From Sulfidibacter corallicola (lineage in GTDB: Bacteria > Acidobacteriota > Holophagae > Acanthopleuribacterales > Acanthopleuribacteraceae), in NCBI RefSeq assembly GCF_017498545.1, contig NZ_CP071793.1, forward strand, positions 5,965,001 to 6,029,000: 64,000 nt of DNA. Direction: 5' to 3'. Shown here one piece after another: positions 1-9,447 of the stretch. A model generated the notes under the pieces. The model searched no databases and was not told the origin of the DNA. It was given only the letters and a program-made list of their open reading frames with translations. Position 1 is the first letter of the stretch. Each line of letters starts with the position of its first letter. A program made the position numbers and the translations under genes.

Positions 1-403
<403 letters not shown>

Positions 404-463
404 CAAATGCGCGAGGCTTGTGGGCCTATGAAGTCATGCAATGAGAGCGATTCGAAAGAAATT

Positions 464-580
464 TCTGGTGGCAAGATCGTTGGGGTCACACCGGTTCCCA
501 TTCCGAACACCGTAGTTAAGTCCGACAGAGCCGATGATACTGGGGCGTGACGCCTTGGGAAAGTAGGTCACCGCCAGAGC
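464..580 (+). rRNA. rrf: 5S ribosomal RNA
   Basis: The sequence begins tctggtggc and ends ccgccagag, and these ends pair to form helix I. The conserved internal segments (cccattccgaacac and gtaagt-like loop A/B sequences) are present. Length is about 117 nt, as expected. It sits 60 nt after 23S and directly before a strong terminator, so it is the last gene of the rRNA operon unless tRNAs lie elsewhere. Confidence 0.95.
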
Positions 581-592
581 TAAACAAAAAAA

Positions 593-626
593 AATGCCGA
601 TCCTTCAGGGGATCGGCATTTTTTTT
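593..626 (+). terminator. Rho-independent terminator of the rRNA operon
   Basis: An 11-bp perfect stem (593-603 with 610-620, aatgccgatcc) with a 6-nt loop is followed by a run of T. The A-run on the 5' side means it could also act on the opposite strand. Confidence 0.93.
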
Positions 627-670
627 GTCCAAAACGAAGGCATCCAGATTTCGGGGAGGCGCCAAATCCA

Positions 671-1050
671 AGAGCGAAGCCCACCCATCCCCCTAAATGC
701 CTTCAACGAAGTAAAATCCTCCGAAGAGCCCCCCGGCCAAGAGAGACGTCGGGCCAGGTAGGTTCAGCCGCCGGCTGAACTGATCGAAGCGACCCAAGCT
801 TCGAAGGTGATCCGCGCCAAAGAGCGAAGCACACCCGCTCCCCAAACGCCGCCAACGAAGCAAAATCCTTCGAAGAGCCTCCCGGCCTAGAGAGGCGTCG
901 GGCCAGGTAGGTTCAGCCGCCGGCTGAACTGATCGAAGCAGCCCAAGCTTCGAAGGCCATCCGCGCCAAAGAGCGAAGCACACCCGCTCCCCAAACGCCG
1001 CCAACGAAGCAAAATCCTTCGAAGAGCCTCCCGGCCTAGCGAGGCGTCGC
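671..1050. repeat. Tandem repeat of about 150 bp, about 2.5 copies
   Basis: The segment starting agagcgaagc recurs at 671, 821 and 970, giving periods of 150 and 149 bp. The second and third copies are nearly identical, the first has diverged, and the third is cut off near 1050. Each full unit contains an imperfect palindrome (GTTCAGCCG-c-CGGCTGAAC at 762-780 and 911-929), followed by tcgaagc and a gcgccaaagagcgaa box. The same building blocks reappear at 60.9-61.9 kb. Reading frames across the repeat look like artefacts of the repetition, so the rest of 627-1203 holds no convincing gene. Confidence 0.85.
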
Positions 1051-1203
1051 GATCCCACCAAGCACATTGCGCTTTTCCTGGATCGGGTCCGCCACGTTGC
1101 GTGCATGTCGCGATCCTCACGTTTCTTCGCCCCGCGTAAGTAAAACGGATCGATCTAAGGTAAAGTAACCTTCTGGTTTCAACTTGGTTCCAGTGGTGAC
1201 CCG

Positions 1204-2130
1204 ATGAGCAGAGCGCCCGAGGCTTCGTTGCCGGAGAAATATCTCGATGTCTTCTCCGCCTTCACGCATTATCTATCCTACGAACGAAAGCTCGCCGTCA
1301 ATACCGTCGAGAGTTACACGACGGATATCCGATTGTTTTTACAGTATTATGACGCCCGCGATCTGGGGGGATTGGCGCCCGATCACGTGAAGGAATTCCT
1401 GGAGTTGCAGAGCCGGGCCGGTGTGTCCCGCAGGAGTAGAGCGCGCAGGCTTTCGGCGCTGCGGAGTCTGTGCCGGTTTCTGTTGTTGCGTCAGATCATC
1501 ACCAAGAATCCCATGGAGTGGGTGGACGCACCCTTCCCCGCCAAGCGGCTGCCGAAGGTCATCAACGAAAAAGCCGTGGATGCCTTCCTGGGCGCTCCGG
1601 ACACGCAGACTCCTTTCGGCCTGCGTGACCGGGCGATGCTCGAGATTTTATACGGCTGCGGTCTTCGTGCCACCGAGATGGTTTCTTTGCAGGAATCCCA
1701 ACTGAGAATGGATCCCGGATTCCTCATCGTTCTAGGAAAAGGTGGCAAGGAGCGTTTGGTGCCTTTCGGTGCACGAGCCAAATCCGCCTTGGTAACCTAC
1801 TTGACCGAAGGCCGGCCTCGTTTGTTGAAGGGATCGTCGCAACACGTTTTTCTCAACCGATTCGGCACCGGCATGACCCGCCAGGCGTTCTGGCAGCTCG
1901 TCAAGAAGTACGCGACACAGGTGGGGATCGATCGTTCCTTGATCTCTCCTCACGTGCTGAGACACTGCTTCGCAACCCACTTGCTGAATCACGGAGCCGA
2001 CTTGCGGGCGGTCCAGATGTTGCTAGGTCACACGGATCTCAAAACTACCGAGATCTATACCGAAGTCGCCAAGGAACGCTTGGCGAAAATTCATTCCCGT
2101 TTCCATCCTTTGGAAGGTGGGTCTGACTGA
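1204..2130 (+). CDS. xerD: Tyrosine recombinase, XerC/XerD type
   Basis: A 308-residue site-specific recombinase of the length typical for Xer proteins, which resolve chromosome dimers at dif during division. An N-terminal SAM-like core-binding domain (about 15-100) is followed by the catalytic domain. The tyrosine recombinase residues are visible: R155 (GCGLRATE), a lysine in GKGGKERL, H250 and R253 (HVLRH), His in LLGHTDL, and the nucleophile Y285 (EIYTEVA). The LLNHGADLRAVQMLLGH stretch is closer to XerD than to XerC as I know them, but the subtype is not certain. It stands alone between the repeat region and a surface-protein gene, with no other mobile-element genes nearby, so a housekeeping role is more likely than a phage integrase. 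Confidence 0.9.
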   Translation: MSRAPEASLPEKYLDVFSAFTHYLSYERKLAVNTVESYTTDIRLFLQYYDARDLGGLAPDHVKEFLELQSRAGVSRRSRARRLSALRSLCRFLLLRQIITKNPMEWVDAPFPAKRLPKVINEKAVDAFLGAPDTQTPFGLRDRAMLEILYGCGLRATEMVSLQESQLRMDPGFLIVLGKGGKERLVPFGARAKSALVTYLTEGRPRLLKGSSQHVFLNRFGTGMTRQAFWQLVKKYATQVGIDRSLISPHVLRHCFATHLLNHGADLRAVQMLLGHTDLKTTEIYTEVAKERLAKIHSRFHPLEGGSD

Positions 2131-2237
2131 GTTGGGAAACATGGGAAGATTTTTTCGAGAAATCTTGAGAATAATTTCGTCCGATGGAGTCTTAGCTGAG
2201 TGTAGGCCAACCCCTAAAGCGGAAGAAGAGAGCACTG

Positions 2238-5200
2238 ATGACGACTATTGATTACGGTAAACGACTAGGTTTTTTCGCTTTTCTTATTACCGCCCTTAGC
2301 TTTTCGGCCCTCGCGCAAGACGCACTTACCTTGGAAGGTGGCTCCGGTAACGCCGGATCGGCCGTCGAGCTGAGCCTTTTTGTTCGCGATGTGCAGGGCA
2401 CGGTTCTCGATACCGACGACGAGGCCGAGAGCAATTTTTTTGGATTCAACATTGGCTTCAGCTTCGACGCTTCGCTCGTCGACAGCGTTGAGTGGGAGCG
2501 GGCTGGCCTCACCACTTCCCAGAATCCTTTGTTTTTCATCGATTTCAGTGAAGTCCAGAACGGCACCTCCGCTTTGGGAGTGGGCTTCAACGAAAGTATG
2601 GCGCTGACGCTTGGCGCCGCCTCGCCCGGTGATTTGGTCGCTAAGCTGCGCCTGGTGCCTTCCGCGGCCGCAGAAGGCCGTACGATTCAATTTACGGTCA
2701 ACCAGAGTCAAACTTCGCTGGTGGGCCTTCAGGGCGGTATCGAATTGAACATCGCCAACGGAACACTTGCCGTGAACATCGGCAGTGTTACCGTAGACGG
2801 CGACCCCCCTGACGACCTGCCCGTGATCAACAGCTTCACCGCCAATCCCACCACCATCGAAGTGGGTTCCAGCAGCACGCTTTCCTGGTCGGTCAGCAAC
2901 GCCACCAGCGTCACCATCAATCAGGGCGTCGGCAGCGTCCCCGGCAGCAGCAATCGAGTCGTGTCACCAAGCGTAACGACAGATTACACCCTGACCGCCA
3001 GCAACAGTCAGGGCAACGTGCAGGCCACGGTTCGCGTTACCGTGATCCCGGTCAATTCCGGCGATCCCCCGGTCATCGACCTTTTCAGTGCGAACCCTTC
3101 GACCATCGCGCCCGATGGCAGCTCGACCCTTCAGTGGACCGTGCGTGACGCCGATTTCGTGTCCATCGACCAGGGGATCGGTACGGTCGACAGTTCCGCA
3201 TCCCGGTCCGTTTCGCCGGATGCCACCACAACCTACCAATTGACGGCAACCAACGAGTTCGGTACGGCACGCCAAAGCGTGACGGTGACGGTCTCTTCCG
3301 CGGGAGCCCCGGTCGTCAACAACTTTTCCGTCACGCCCAGCCAAATCGCGGAAGGTGAGTCGGCGACCCTGGCCTGGGACATCGACAACGCCGATGCCGT
3401 CGATATCGACAACGGGATCGGTCGTGTGGATTCTCAAGGATCCGTGATCGTCAGTCCCACGGAGACCACCGAATATACGCTGCTCGCTTCGAACCAGGAC
3501 GACGAGGTTTTGGTGAAGACCACCCTTCTCGTCGCCAGCAAGCCGCGCATCAACTCGTTCACGGCGAACCCCGAGGAAATCCTGGCCGGTCAGTCGAGCA
3601 CCTTGAGCTGGGATGTCCAAAACGCGACCTCCCTGACCTTGAACCCCGGCAACCTGGACGTAACCACGGCAAATACGTTGACGGTGCGTCCCACCGAGAC
3701 GACCACCTACACCTTGACCGCGACCGGTGCGGGTGGTGAATCGTCGGCGAATGCGGTGGTAACCGTGACCGGTGCGCCTTCGCTGATGCTGAATGCCACC
3801 GAGATTCCGTTCGGGTCGACCACCGGCTCCCTGCAGGTCCGTTTGAGCGCCAATACCGACCAGGCCTTCAACTGGAGCCTGGCCCAGGCTCCGGAGTGGC
3901 TGACCATCACGCCCGAAGAGGGGAGTGTGGCCGCCGGTGAAACGCAGGTCGTTCGTTTGATTCCCGATCGCGACTTCCTGTTCCCCGGACAAGACGTGAC
4001 CGAAAATCTGGCTTTTCAGGCTCAGGGTTTCGACAACGCGACCGCACAGGTGAGCGTCGCGCGAGCCGAACAGCGCAACGGCGAATCCTACTTGTTCTTT
4101 CCGCTCGCCGATTCCGGAACGGAGAAGATCACCCACCTGGGCGTCACCAATCTGGAGAACCAGTCCGTGGAGATGACGCTCTTGATCTTCGATCGCGACG
4201 GTTCTCGCGTGGACGAGCCCCTGGTGCAAGAATTGGGAGCTCTCGCCAGCTTCAGCCACACCATCGAATCGCTGGAGAGTGGTTGGGCGGTCGCCACACT
4301 TTCCTGGGATGCCTCGAACACGGGACCGGCCGGCAGCGGTGTCGCCAACATTCGCGCCCGCGACGGTGAAGAGCTGGTGGCCTTGAACCCGGTGAGCAGC
4401 GCGGCGGAATTCCTTTACGTACCGCATATCGCCGCCGATTTGAACACGTTCTACACTCTGGGTGCCGCAGCCAACATCTCCACCGAGACCAGTAACCTGT
4501 TTCTCGATGCGACGGAAACGGACGGTTTCGACGTGGAGGATCTGTCGTCCGGCAGTCACGCGTTCTTCAACTTCGCCGATGCCATGGGCGGCACCATTCA
4601 AGGCCCCGGATGGGGGTCTCTGTCACTGAATGAGGCCAACGATTCGCGTATGATCGGAGCTGAAGTCTTTGGTAGAACCGCCCAGTCCGGCCTGCGCCAG
4701 TCCGTGGGTGTGGGCTTGAGCAGCCAGGCTTCCCAGGAATTGTATTTTGTACATATCGCAAGCGATACGAGCCGTTTTTGGACGGGTATCGTGGTGATCA
4801 ATTTGGGCGAAAGCAGCGCCGATATCCAGTTCGAGGCATTCGACACCTCCGGTCAGTTGATTGGAACGGGACAGGTCGAATCCTTCGCGGCCGGGGAGAA
4901 GAGGACCTTCCTCGTCAGCAGTGACAGCATTCCCTTCGGCGACGATGCCGCCTGGTTACGCGTCACCTCTTCCTTTCCGATGATCGGCTACGAGCTGTTC
5001 GGAACCTGGGCGCCCGCCGATCAATTTGCAGGATTCGAAAGTATTTCCGGCCTTTCTAATCGTTTGGCCATTCCCCACACTGAAGATGGCGTCAGCGAAG
5101 GGGGATGGACCGGTGTTGCCATCATCAATCCCGGTTCGAGCGCCGCCGTGGCGACGGCCCGTCTGGTTGCTGCCGACGGAACGGTCAAGGAAACCCAAGA

Positions 5201-5372
5201 GGTGACCATCGAGCCAAAAGAGAAACTCGTCCAACTGGTGTCCACTCTCTTCGAGACCTCGATTGCCGCGGGTGACGTGGTCCTGGTAGAATCACCTGAA
5301 AATGTAGCAGGTTTCGTTCTATACGGGTCGGGCACGACGACCATGGGAGCCCTTGTGGCTTGGCCGTATTGA
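2238..5372 (+). CDS. Exported multidomain surface protein: cohesin-like module, Ig-like repeats, C-terminal repeats
   Basis: A 1044-residue exported protein. Residues 1-26 are a signal peptide ending SALAQ. Residues 27-180 look like a cohesin-type beta-sandwich (GSAVELSLFVRDVQG start, FGFNIGFSFDASL core, SPGDLVAKLRLVP end). Four Ig-like repeats of about 80 residues start near 194, 277, 357 and 435; each has the pattern SFTANP, STLSW, then P.TTTYTLTA. A BACON-like segment (512-610, PEWLTITPEEGSV) follows. About four further repeats of around 100 residues (from 617, 724, 834 and 942) share the theme Y.PHIA..W.TGIAVIN. No catalytic motif is seen, so an adhesive or scaffold role is inferred. It precedes a dockerin protein in the same direction, 42 bp apart. 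Confidence 0.85.
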   Translation: MTTIDYGKRLGFFAFLITALSFSALAQDALTLEGGSGNAGSAVELSLFVRDVQGTVLDTDDEAESNFFGFNIGFSFDASLVDSVEWERAGLTTSQNPLFFIDFSEVQNGTSALGVGFNESMALTLGAASPGDLVAKLRLVPSAAAEGRTIQFTVNQSQTSLVGLQGGIELNIANGTLAVNIGSVTVDGDPPDDLPVINSFTANPTTIEVGSSSTLSWSVSNATSVTINQGVGSVPGSSNRVVSPSVTTDYTLTASNSQGNVQATVRVTVIPVNSGDPPVIDLFSANPSTIAPDGSSTLQWTVRDADFVSIDQGIGTVDSSASRSVSPDATTTYQLTATNEFGTARQSVTVTVSSAGAPVVNNFSVTPSQIAEGESATLAWDIDNADAVDIDNGIGRVDSQGSVIVSPTETTEYTLLASNQDDEVLVKTTLLVASKPRINSFTANPEEILAGQSSTLSWDVQNATSLTLNPGNLDVTTANTLTVRPTETTTYTLTATGAGGESSANAVVTVTGAPSLMLNATEIPFGSTTGSLQVRLSANTDQAFNWSLAQAPEWLTITPEEGSVAAGETQVVRLIPDRDFLFPGQDVTENLAFQAQGFDNATAQVSVARAEQRNGESYLFFPLADSGTEKITHLGVTNLENQSVEMTLLIFDRDGSRVDEPLVQELGALASFSHTIESLESGWAVATLSWDASNTGPAGSGVANIRARDGEELVALNPVSSAAEFLYVPHIAADLNTFYTLGAAANISTETSNLFLDATETDGFDVEDLSSGSHAFFNFADAMGGTIQGPGWGSLSLNEANDSRMIGAEVFGRTAQSGLRQSVGVGLSSQASQELYFVHIASDTSRFWTGIVVINLGESSADIQFEAFDTSGQLIGTGQVESFAAGEKRTFLVSSDSIPFGDDAAWLRVTSSFPMIGYELFGTWAPADQFAGFESISGLSNRLAIPHTEDGVSEGGWTGVAIINPGSSAAVATARLVAADGTVKETQEVTIEPKEKLVQLVSTLFETSIAAGDVVLVESPENVAGFVLYGSGTTTMGALVAWPY

Positions 5373-5414
5373 GAAAAAATTGATTATTTGTGTTCACAAC
5401 TAGGAGGAACGACG

Positions 5415-6707
5415 ATGAGAAAACTGTTATGCCTGTTTGTTGTGCTGTGCGCATCCTTTGCGATGGCACAGCCCAGCCTGGAGCTGAGAGCCAAGACCGG
5501 CACGCCCGGCTTTGTGGATGCCGACACGATCGACGCCAGCCTGATTACCGCCGGCGAGGCGTTCTGCTTGCAGATCATGTTGAACAACCTGAACAACGAA
5601 TTCGCCTTGGGCGGCGCCGAGTACCAAATCACCGCGCCTACCTTCCTGATGCTGGCGAACAAGAACGCAGTCGGCACCGCCAACGCGCCCTACCGCATCG
5701 ATTCCGGTGCAACCGGCTGGAACACCGAGAACTTCCAGAAACTGCCCGCCAACGAAAACGGTGAAGACACTTCCACCACGCTGCGCAGCCTCGCCGGTTC
5801 CTACCGCTACGGTATCGTCGTGACCGCCGCCAGCGATCGCCCCACCAGCGGCAGCATCGTTTTGGGCGAAGCTTGCTTCGTTCGTGGCCAGGACTACAGC
5901 GCTTCCCTGAACAGCGACAGCAACGCCGGTGCTCGTGACGAGCCGGCCTGTATCTCCTCCACCGAGGTGATCCGTCTGATCGCCGCCGACAGCGGCTCCA
6001 GCCGTCACATCATCGCCAAGGGCGACGCCACTGCCGCACTCCAGGGTGAAATCACCTGGACCGCCGCCGATTTGGAAGTGAACTTCGTCAACACCAGCAC
6101 GACCGTCGTAAAGGCCGATTCCACCCTGGACGGCAATGTGACTCCTGCGGACATTCTGCCCTCGGCTCGCTGCATCTTCTTCGGTCAAGCGAGTGCAAGT
6201 TGCACCTTGGGTGGTATCAGCGCCGACGAGTTCCTCACGCGTCTCGACTGCAACTGCGACGGTAACGTCAGCTCGGGCGACCTTCTGCCTTGTGGTTCTC
6301 GCGCTGCCGGCTCTCTGCCCCGCCTGTCCAAGAACCTGAACTTCGAAGCTCTGAACGAAGGCACCGGTTCTCTGAAAATCGACGCCATGGACGGTGCCGG
6401 CGCGGTTTACTCCGGTGTGGTTTTCCTGAACGGTAAAGGTGAGCTGTTCGAAGACATCAAGCTCTCCGACGCTGCCGTGGCCGATGGCTGGAACGCGATC
6501 GCCAAGTACCACGCCAACGAGCAGGCTCTGCGCTACGTTCTGTTCAACAGCAATTTCGAAGACGCCGTATTCCCGGCGCTCAACATCGCTTACAAAACCG
6601 ATGGTGCCGCTTCTTGGGCCCTGGGCGATGTGCAAAACTTCAACGCTCGCAATGAAGCGCTCACCGTTGCCGGTAACCGCGATCATTTGGGTGTGAAGAA
6701 CCAGTAA
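5415..6707 (+). CDS. Exported protein with type I dockerin-like domain
   Basis: A 430-residue protein. The start at 5415 is chosen because it has an aggagg ribosome site 7 nt upstream and begins a clean signal peptide (MRKLLCLFVVLCASFAMAQ). Residues 20-180 form a beta-rich, cohesin-like region with several cysteines. Residues 235-246 and 278-289 are two textbook dockerin calcium loops (DSTLDGNVTPAD and DCNCDGNVSSGD) with Asp at positions 1, 5 and 12. In cellulosome systems dockerins bind cohesins, and the preceding gene encodes a cohesin-like module. No enzymatic domain is recognised, which is unusual for a dockerin protein and suggests a structural partner. The C-terminal 130 residues are of unknown type. 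Confidence 0.82.
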   Translation: MRKLLCLFVVLCASFAMAQPSLELRAKTGTPGFVDADTIDASLITAGEAFCLQIMLNNLNNEFALGGAEYQITAPTFLMLANKNAVGTANAPYRIDSGATGWNTENFQKLPANENGEDTSTTLRSLAGSYRYGIVVTAASDRPTSGSIVLGEACFVRGQDYSASLNSDSNAGARDEPACISSTEVIRLIAADSGSSRHIIAKGDATAALQGEITWTAADLEVNFVNTSTTVVKADSTLDGNVTPADILPSARCIFFGQASASCTLGGISADEFLTRLDCNCDGNVSSGDLLPCGSRAAGSLPRLSKNLNFEALNEGTGSLKIDAMDGAGAVYSGVVFLNGKGELFEDIKLSDAAVADGWNAIAKYHANEQALRYVLFNSNFEDAVFPALNIAYKTDGAASWALGDVQNFNARNEALTVAGNRDHLGVKNQ

Positions 6708-6721
6708 ATGGTTCAATCGGG

Positions 6722-6808
6722 ACAGCCAATTTTATTCGCTCGTCTCTTGTGTGGAGACGGGGGCTGGCATGCAACCTGCAGCCTCCCCAGAGTGATAAAA
6801 TTGGCTGT
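6722..6808 (+). ncRNA. Possible structured RNA element between two surface-protein genes
   Basis: A perfect 14-bp inverted repeat (6722-6735 acagccaattttat and 6795-6808) encloses 59 nt that can itself form two hairpins: 6741-6746 with 6754-6759 (cgtctc/gagacg), and a GC-rich one at about 6760-6787 (ggggctg with cagcctcccc). This gives a closed multibranch fold rather than a simple terminator, and no clear T-run follows. It could be a small RNA, a processing or stability element of the shared transcript, or an unusual terminator. Confidence 0.5.
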
Positions 6809-6958
6809 TCTCTCGTTTGCCCCTTAACATTCTGTTTGAATTGTTTTGAGGCGTATAACTCATTAGAATGAGTGGTCATTGAGTGAATCATTCATTTTAT
6901 TGGTGTGTCTCTGACGATGAATCTTTACCTCAAAAAACAAGAGATGGTGGGTAATTAA

Positions 6959-9250
6959 ATGGTAACTAAAATCAGAACAATCGTTCTCTGCGCCTTGATG
7001 GCAGCGGCTTTTGTGCCGGCTTTCGGCCAAAGCCCCCAAGGCACAGTTAAGCTGAGAATCGGTAGCGTTCAAGTCGACCCTGCCGACATTACCTCCGCAG
7101 CCTGTATTCAGGTTCCGATTTTCATCAATGACCCTGATCAGGCCAACCGGGATTTTCTTCAGGTAAGCTGGTCCGTTCAGTTGTCCGGCGATGAAGCGCT
7201 GGTCGATGGTGGCTTTGGTTCCGACGTGATCGTCGCCAACGCCTTCACCAACTCCACGACCGGTCTCACCAACCCCGGTACCGATCTCACCGACACCGGT
7301 GGTGGCGGCAACACGCCTTCCTGCGGGTTGATCTTCAACCAAGCCACCGAAGGCGGTGCTGCTGTTGATTTCGAAAGTGGTAATGCAAACGCCACCATTT
7401 TCACCAACAACGCAACCGATGGCGTCGTGGCCCGTAAATCCGCCACGTTTGTCAGCTTCACGGGTTCCATCCTGGTTGACGGTCCGCAGAACACCGACAT
7501 CATGGTTGGCGTCTTGGAGATTCCCATCGTGGCCAACCCCGCGGTCGGTCGTATCACCGTTCAGGCATCCGACCTCGTCGACGGTGGCTTGATTGATCCC
7601 AACCTCTACCAGTTCGACGACGGTACCGCTGGTCGCCGCGTTCCCCAGTCTCGCCGCTTCGACGTCACCGAAGCTATCGGTCACATCGATATCTTCAGCG
7701 CCGTCGACTGCTCCGGTGCTTCCGTGGTTGACGCCAACGCGACTGCCGGTGCACGCCCCACCCTGCGTGGTGGTGCCGTAGGCATCAACTTCCTGGATCC
7801 CCAAGCCGGTGGTAACGGTGGTGCTTTGGACTTCACCTTCGATCACGCCGCAACCGTCACCGACATTCGTGTTCAGGGTTCCGACGGTTACGACAACACC
7901 TTCTCGGCTACCGGTACCCAGTCCACGCTTTCCATCAATACCGCTACCGACAACTCTCCCCAAGCCGCCAGCAATGTCACCTACACAGTGACGTACGGTG
8001 TATTCTTCGCTCCGGCCGGTGAGCCCATCTTCGGTGGTTCCTGTTCCGTGGGGACCGAGTGGAACGCTCCGACCGTTACGGTCGCAGCCGATTCTCAGCC
8101 GGTTCAGGGTGGTAACACCAATATCGACGTCACCATGTCCAACGTGGTTTACGACGCGGGTAACTCCCGTTTCGCTCAAATGACTTCCACTGCCCCTGGT
8201 TTCACTGGCCCGGTCAATCTTAACGCGCCTACCTCCACTTCCGGTGTAACCCTGACCTACGACGACCCCTATTCGATCACCGGTATCGATGCGGACGATC
8301 TGGGTCTCTACACCGTCATGGTAACTGGCCCCAACGGTCAGTCCGCTACCGACAGCTTCCAGCTCGTGACCGATCCCCCCGAAAACTTGGTGAACTGCGC
8401 CACGGTTCCTCAAGCCACCATCGGCGGCACCGTGACGATTCCTCTGGCCGGTAACAACGTGACCGGTTGGGAAGTCGTCTACAATGGTGTAACCCAAAAC
8501 CTGCCCGCAGATGCCACGCAAGTCGTTCTGGATCCCATCGTGGGCACCGCGACGACCGTGACCATCACCGCTCAAGGTTTCGACAGCTCGGGTAATCCGG
8601 ACACCGACGTCGAAACGTGTACGCTCGACTTTGTCGCTCCCGCGTGTGGCGCAACCACCCAAAATCCCGACTCCACCGCCACTCCGGTCGATGTCGGCAC
8701 CGTCATCACCCTGACCCTGGTTTCCGAAGGTGCGATCACCGCAACCATCGGCGGTACCGCGATGACTCAGGGTGCTACCGTAGGCGACGAAACCACTTGG
8801 ACCGCTACCCACACCGCGCTTCGCGACGAAACGATCACTGCCGTGATCACCAACCCCGACGGTGAAACCGCCGAGTGTACCTGGGTCATCGACATCAACT
8901 GTGCGCCTCCCGAAATGGTCGACGTTTCCGGTGAGCCGGGCACGGTTGGCACCATCACCATCCTGGGTACCCCGGGCTGCACCTACACCGTCACCGTCAG
9001 CGATCTGAACGGTAACGTGATCGACACCATCGACATCGACATTCCCGATTGCGGTGAAGATCTCTGTGAAGGCACTGCCAGCTACCTGATTCCCGCCGAC
9101 GCCGTGTTCGGTGTTGGTCAGCAGGGTCAGGATCCCGCCGGCGGCACCATCCGCACCGTACCCACCTTGGGCGAATGGGGCATGATTGCCTTCATCACCC
9201 TGCTCATGGCGTCCGGTCTGGTCTACATGAGAAAGCGCCGCATGGCATAA
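6959..9250 (+). CDS. Exported protein with C-terminal IPTL-CTERM sorting signal
   Basis: A 763-residue protein with a signal peptide (MVTKIRTIVLCALMAAAFVPAFGQ). Its last 30 residues have the IPTL-CTERM layout: VPTLGEWGM, then a hydrophobic helix, then a basic end (RKRRMA). Proteins with this tail are expected to be processed and anchored by an exosortase H-type enzyme, and none is seen in this window. The N-terminal 200 residues resemble a cohesin-like beta-sandwich. The middle is Thr/Asp/Gly-rich with Ig-like stretches and scattered cysteines, and no enzyme motif is visible. It is the third exported protein in a row in this direction and may be the cell-anchored partner of the two before it. 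A terminator follows. Confidence 0.85.
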   Translation: MVTKIRTIVLCALMAAAFVPAFGQSPQGTVKLRIGSVQVDPADITSAACIQVPIFINDPDQANRDFLQVSWSVQLSGDEALVDGGFGSDVIVANAFTNSTTGLTNPGTDLTDTGGGGNTPSCGLIFNQATEGGAAVDFESGNANATIFTNNATDGVVARKSATFVSFTGSILVDGPQNTDIMVGVLEIPIVANPAVGRITVQASDLVDGGLIDPNLYQFDDGTAGRRVPQSRRFDVTEAIGHIDIFSAVDCSGASVVDANATAGARPTLRGGAVGINFLDPQAGGNGGALDFTFDHAATVTDIRVQGSDGYDNTFSATGTQSTLSINTATDNSPQAASNVTYTVTYGVFFAPAGEPIFGGSCSVGTEWNAPTVTVAADSQPVQGGNTNIDVTMSNVVYDAGNSRFAQMTSTAPGFTGPVNLNAPTSTSGVTLTYDDPYSITGIDADDLGLYTVMVTGPNGQSATDSFQLVTDPPENLVNCATVPQATIGGTVTIPLAGNNVTGWEVVYNGVTQNLPADATQVVLDPIVGTATTVTITAQGFDSSGNPDTDVETCTLDFVAPACGATTQNPDSTATPVDVGTVITLTLVSEGAITATIGGTAMTQGATVGDETTWTATHTALRDETITAVITNPDGETAECTWVIDINCAPPEMVDVSGEPGTVGTITILGTPGCTYTVTVSDLNGNVIDTIDIDIPDCGEDLCEGTASYLIPADAVFGVGQQGQDPAGGTIRTVPTLGEWGMIAFITLLMASGLVYMRKRRMA

Positions 9251-9270
9251 GGATCTTTTCAGATCACTTG

Positions 9271-9299
9271 AAAGGCCTCCCTTCGGGGAGGCCTTTTTT
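9271..9299 (+). terminator. Rho-independent terminator after the IPTL-CTERM gene
   Basis: Stem aaaggcctcc (9271-9280) pairs with ggaggccttt (9287-9296) around a cttcgg loop and is followed by a T-run. It closes the surface-protein region. Confidence 0.93.
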
Positions 9300-9392
9300 G
9301 TTTGGGCATACCCCGTTTTGGCGGTTCAAATTTATCGGAACGACGCGAACGTTCGATGATGGATGTGAAGGCCCCGCTTCCTGGCCGGTAGA

Positions 9393-9428
9393 TTGACATC
9401 TCGCGCCTTAGTGTTTAAAATACACTAA
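9393..9428 (+). promoter_or_regulatory. Promoter with an operator-like palindrome over the -10 box
   Basis: A consensus -35 TTGACA (9393-9398), a 17-bp spacer and -10 TAAAAT (9416-9421) precede the hydrolase gene. A perfect inverted repeat TTAGTGT-N7-ACACTAA (9408-9414 and 9422-9428) is centred on the -10 box, the usual position for a repressor site. The downstream enzyme is nicotinamidase-like, so an NAD-metabolism repressor is a possible binder; this is an inference. Confidence 0.75.
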
Positions 9429-9447
9429 ATCTTTGAAGGGGGGCACC

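Noticed and set aside
693..1120. Minus-strand frames in the 150-bp tandem repeat
   Set aside because: Repetitive peptide sequence follows the DNA repeat; the segment is better explained as palindromic repeat DNA.
1204..2130. Recombinase as integrase of an integrated element
   Set aside because: There are no phage or plasmid genes, no direct repeats and no tRNA target beside it. The length and motifs fit housekeeping Xer.
2964..4601. Long minus-strand open frame (545 codons) opposite the Ig-repeat protein
   Set aside because: It is a shadow of a GC-rich repetitive gene. The plus frame has a signal peptide and ordered repeats; the minus frame is Gly/Arg-rich without domains.
6863..8812. Long minus-strand frame (649 codons) opposite the IPTL-CTERM gene
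   Set aside because: It arises from Thr/Asp/Gly-rich coding on the other strand. It has no ribosome site and no recognisable fold.
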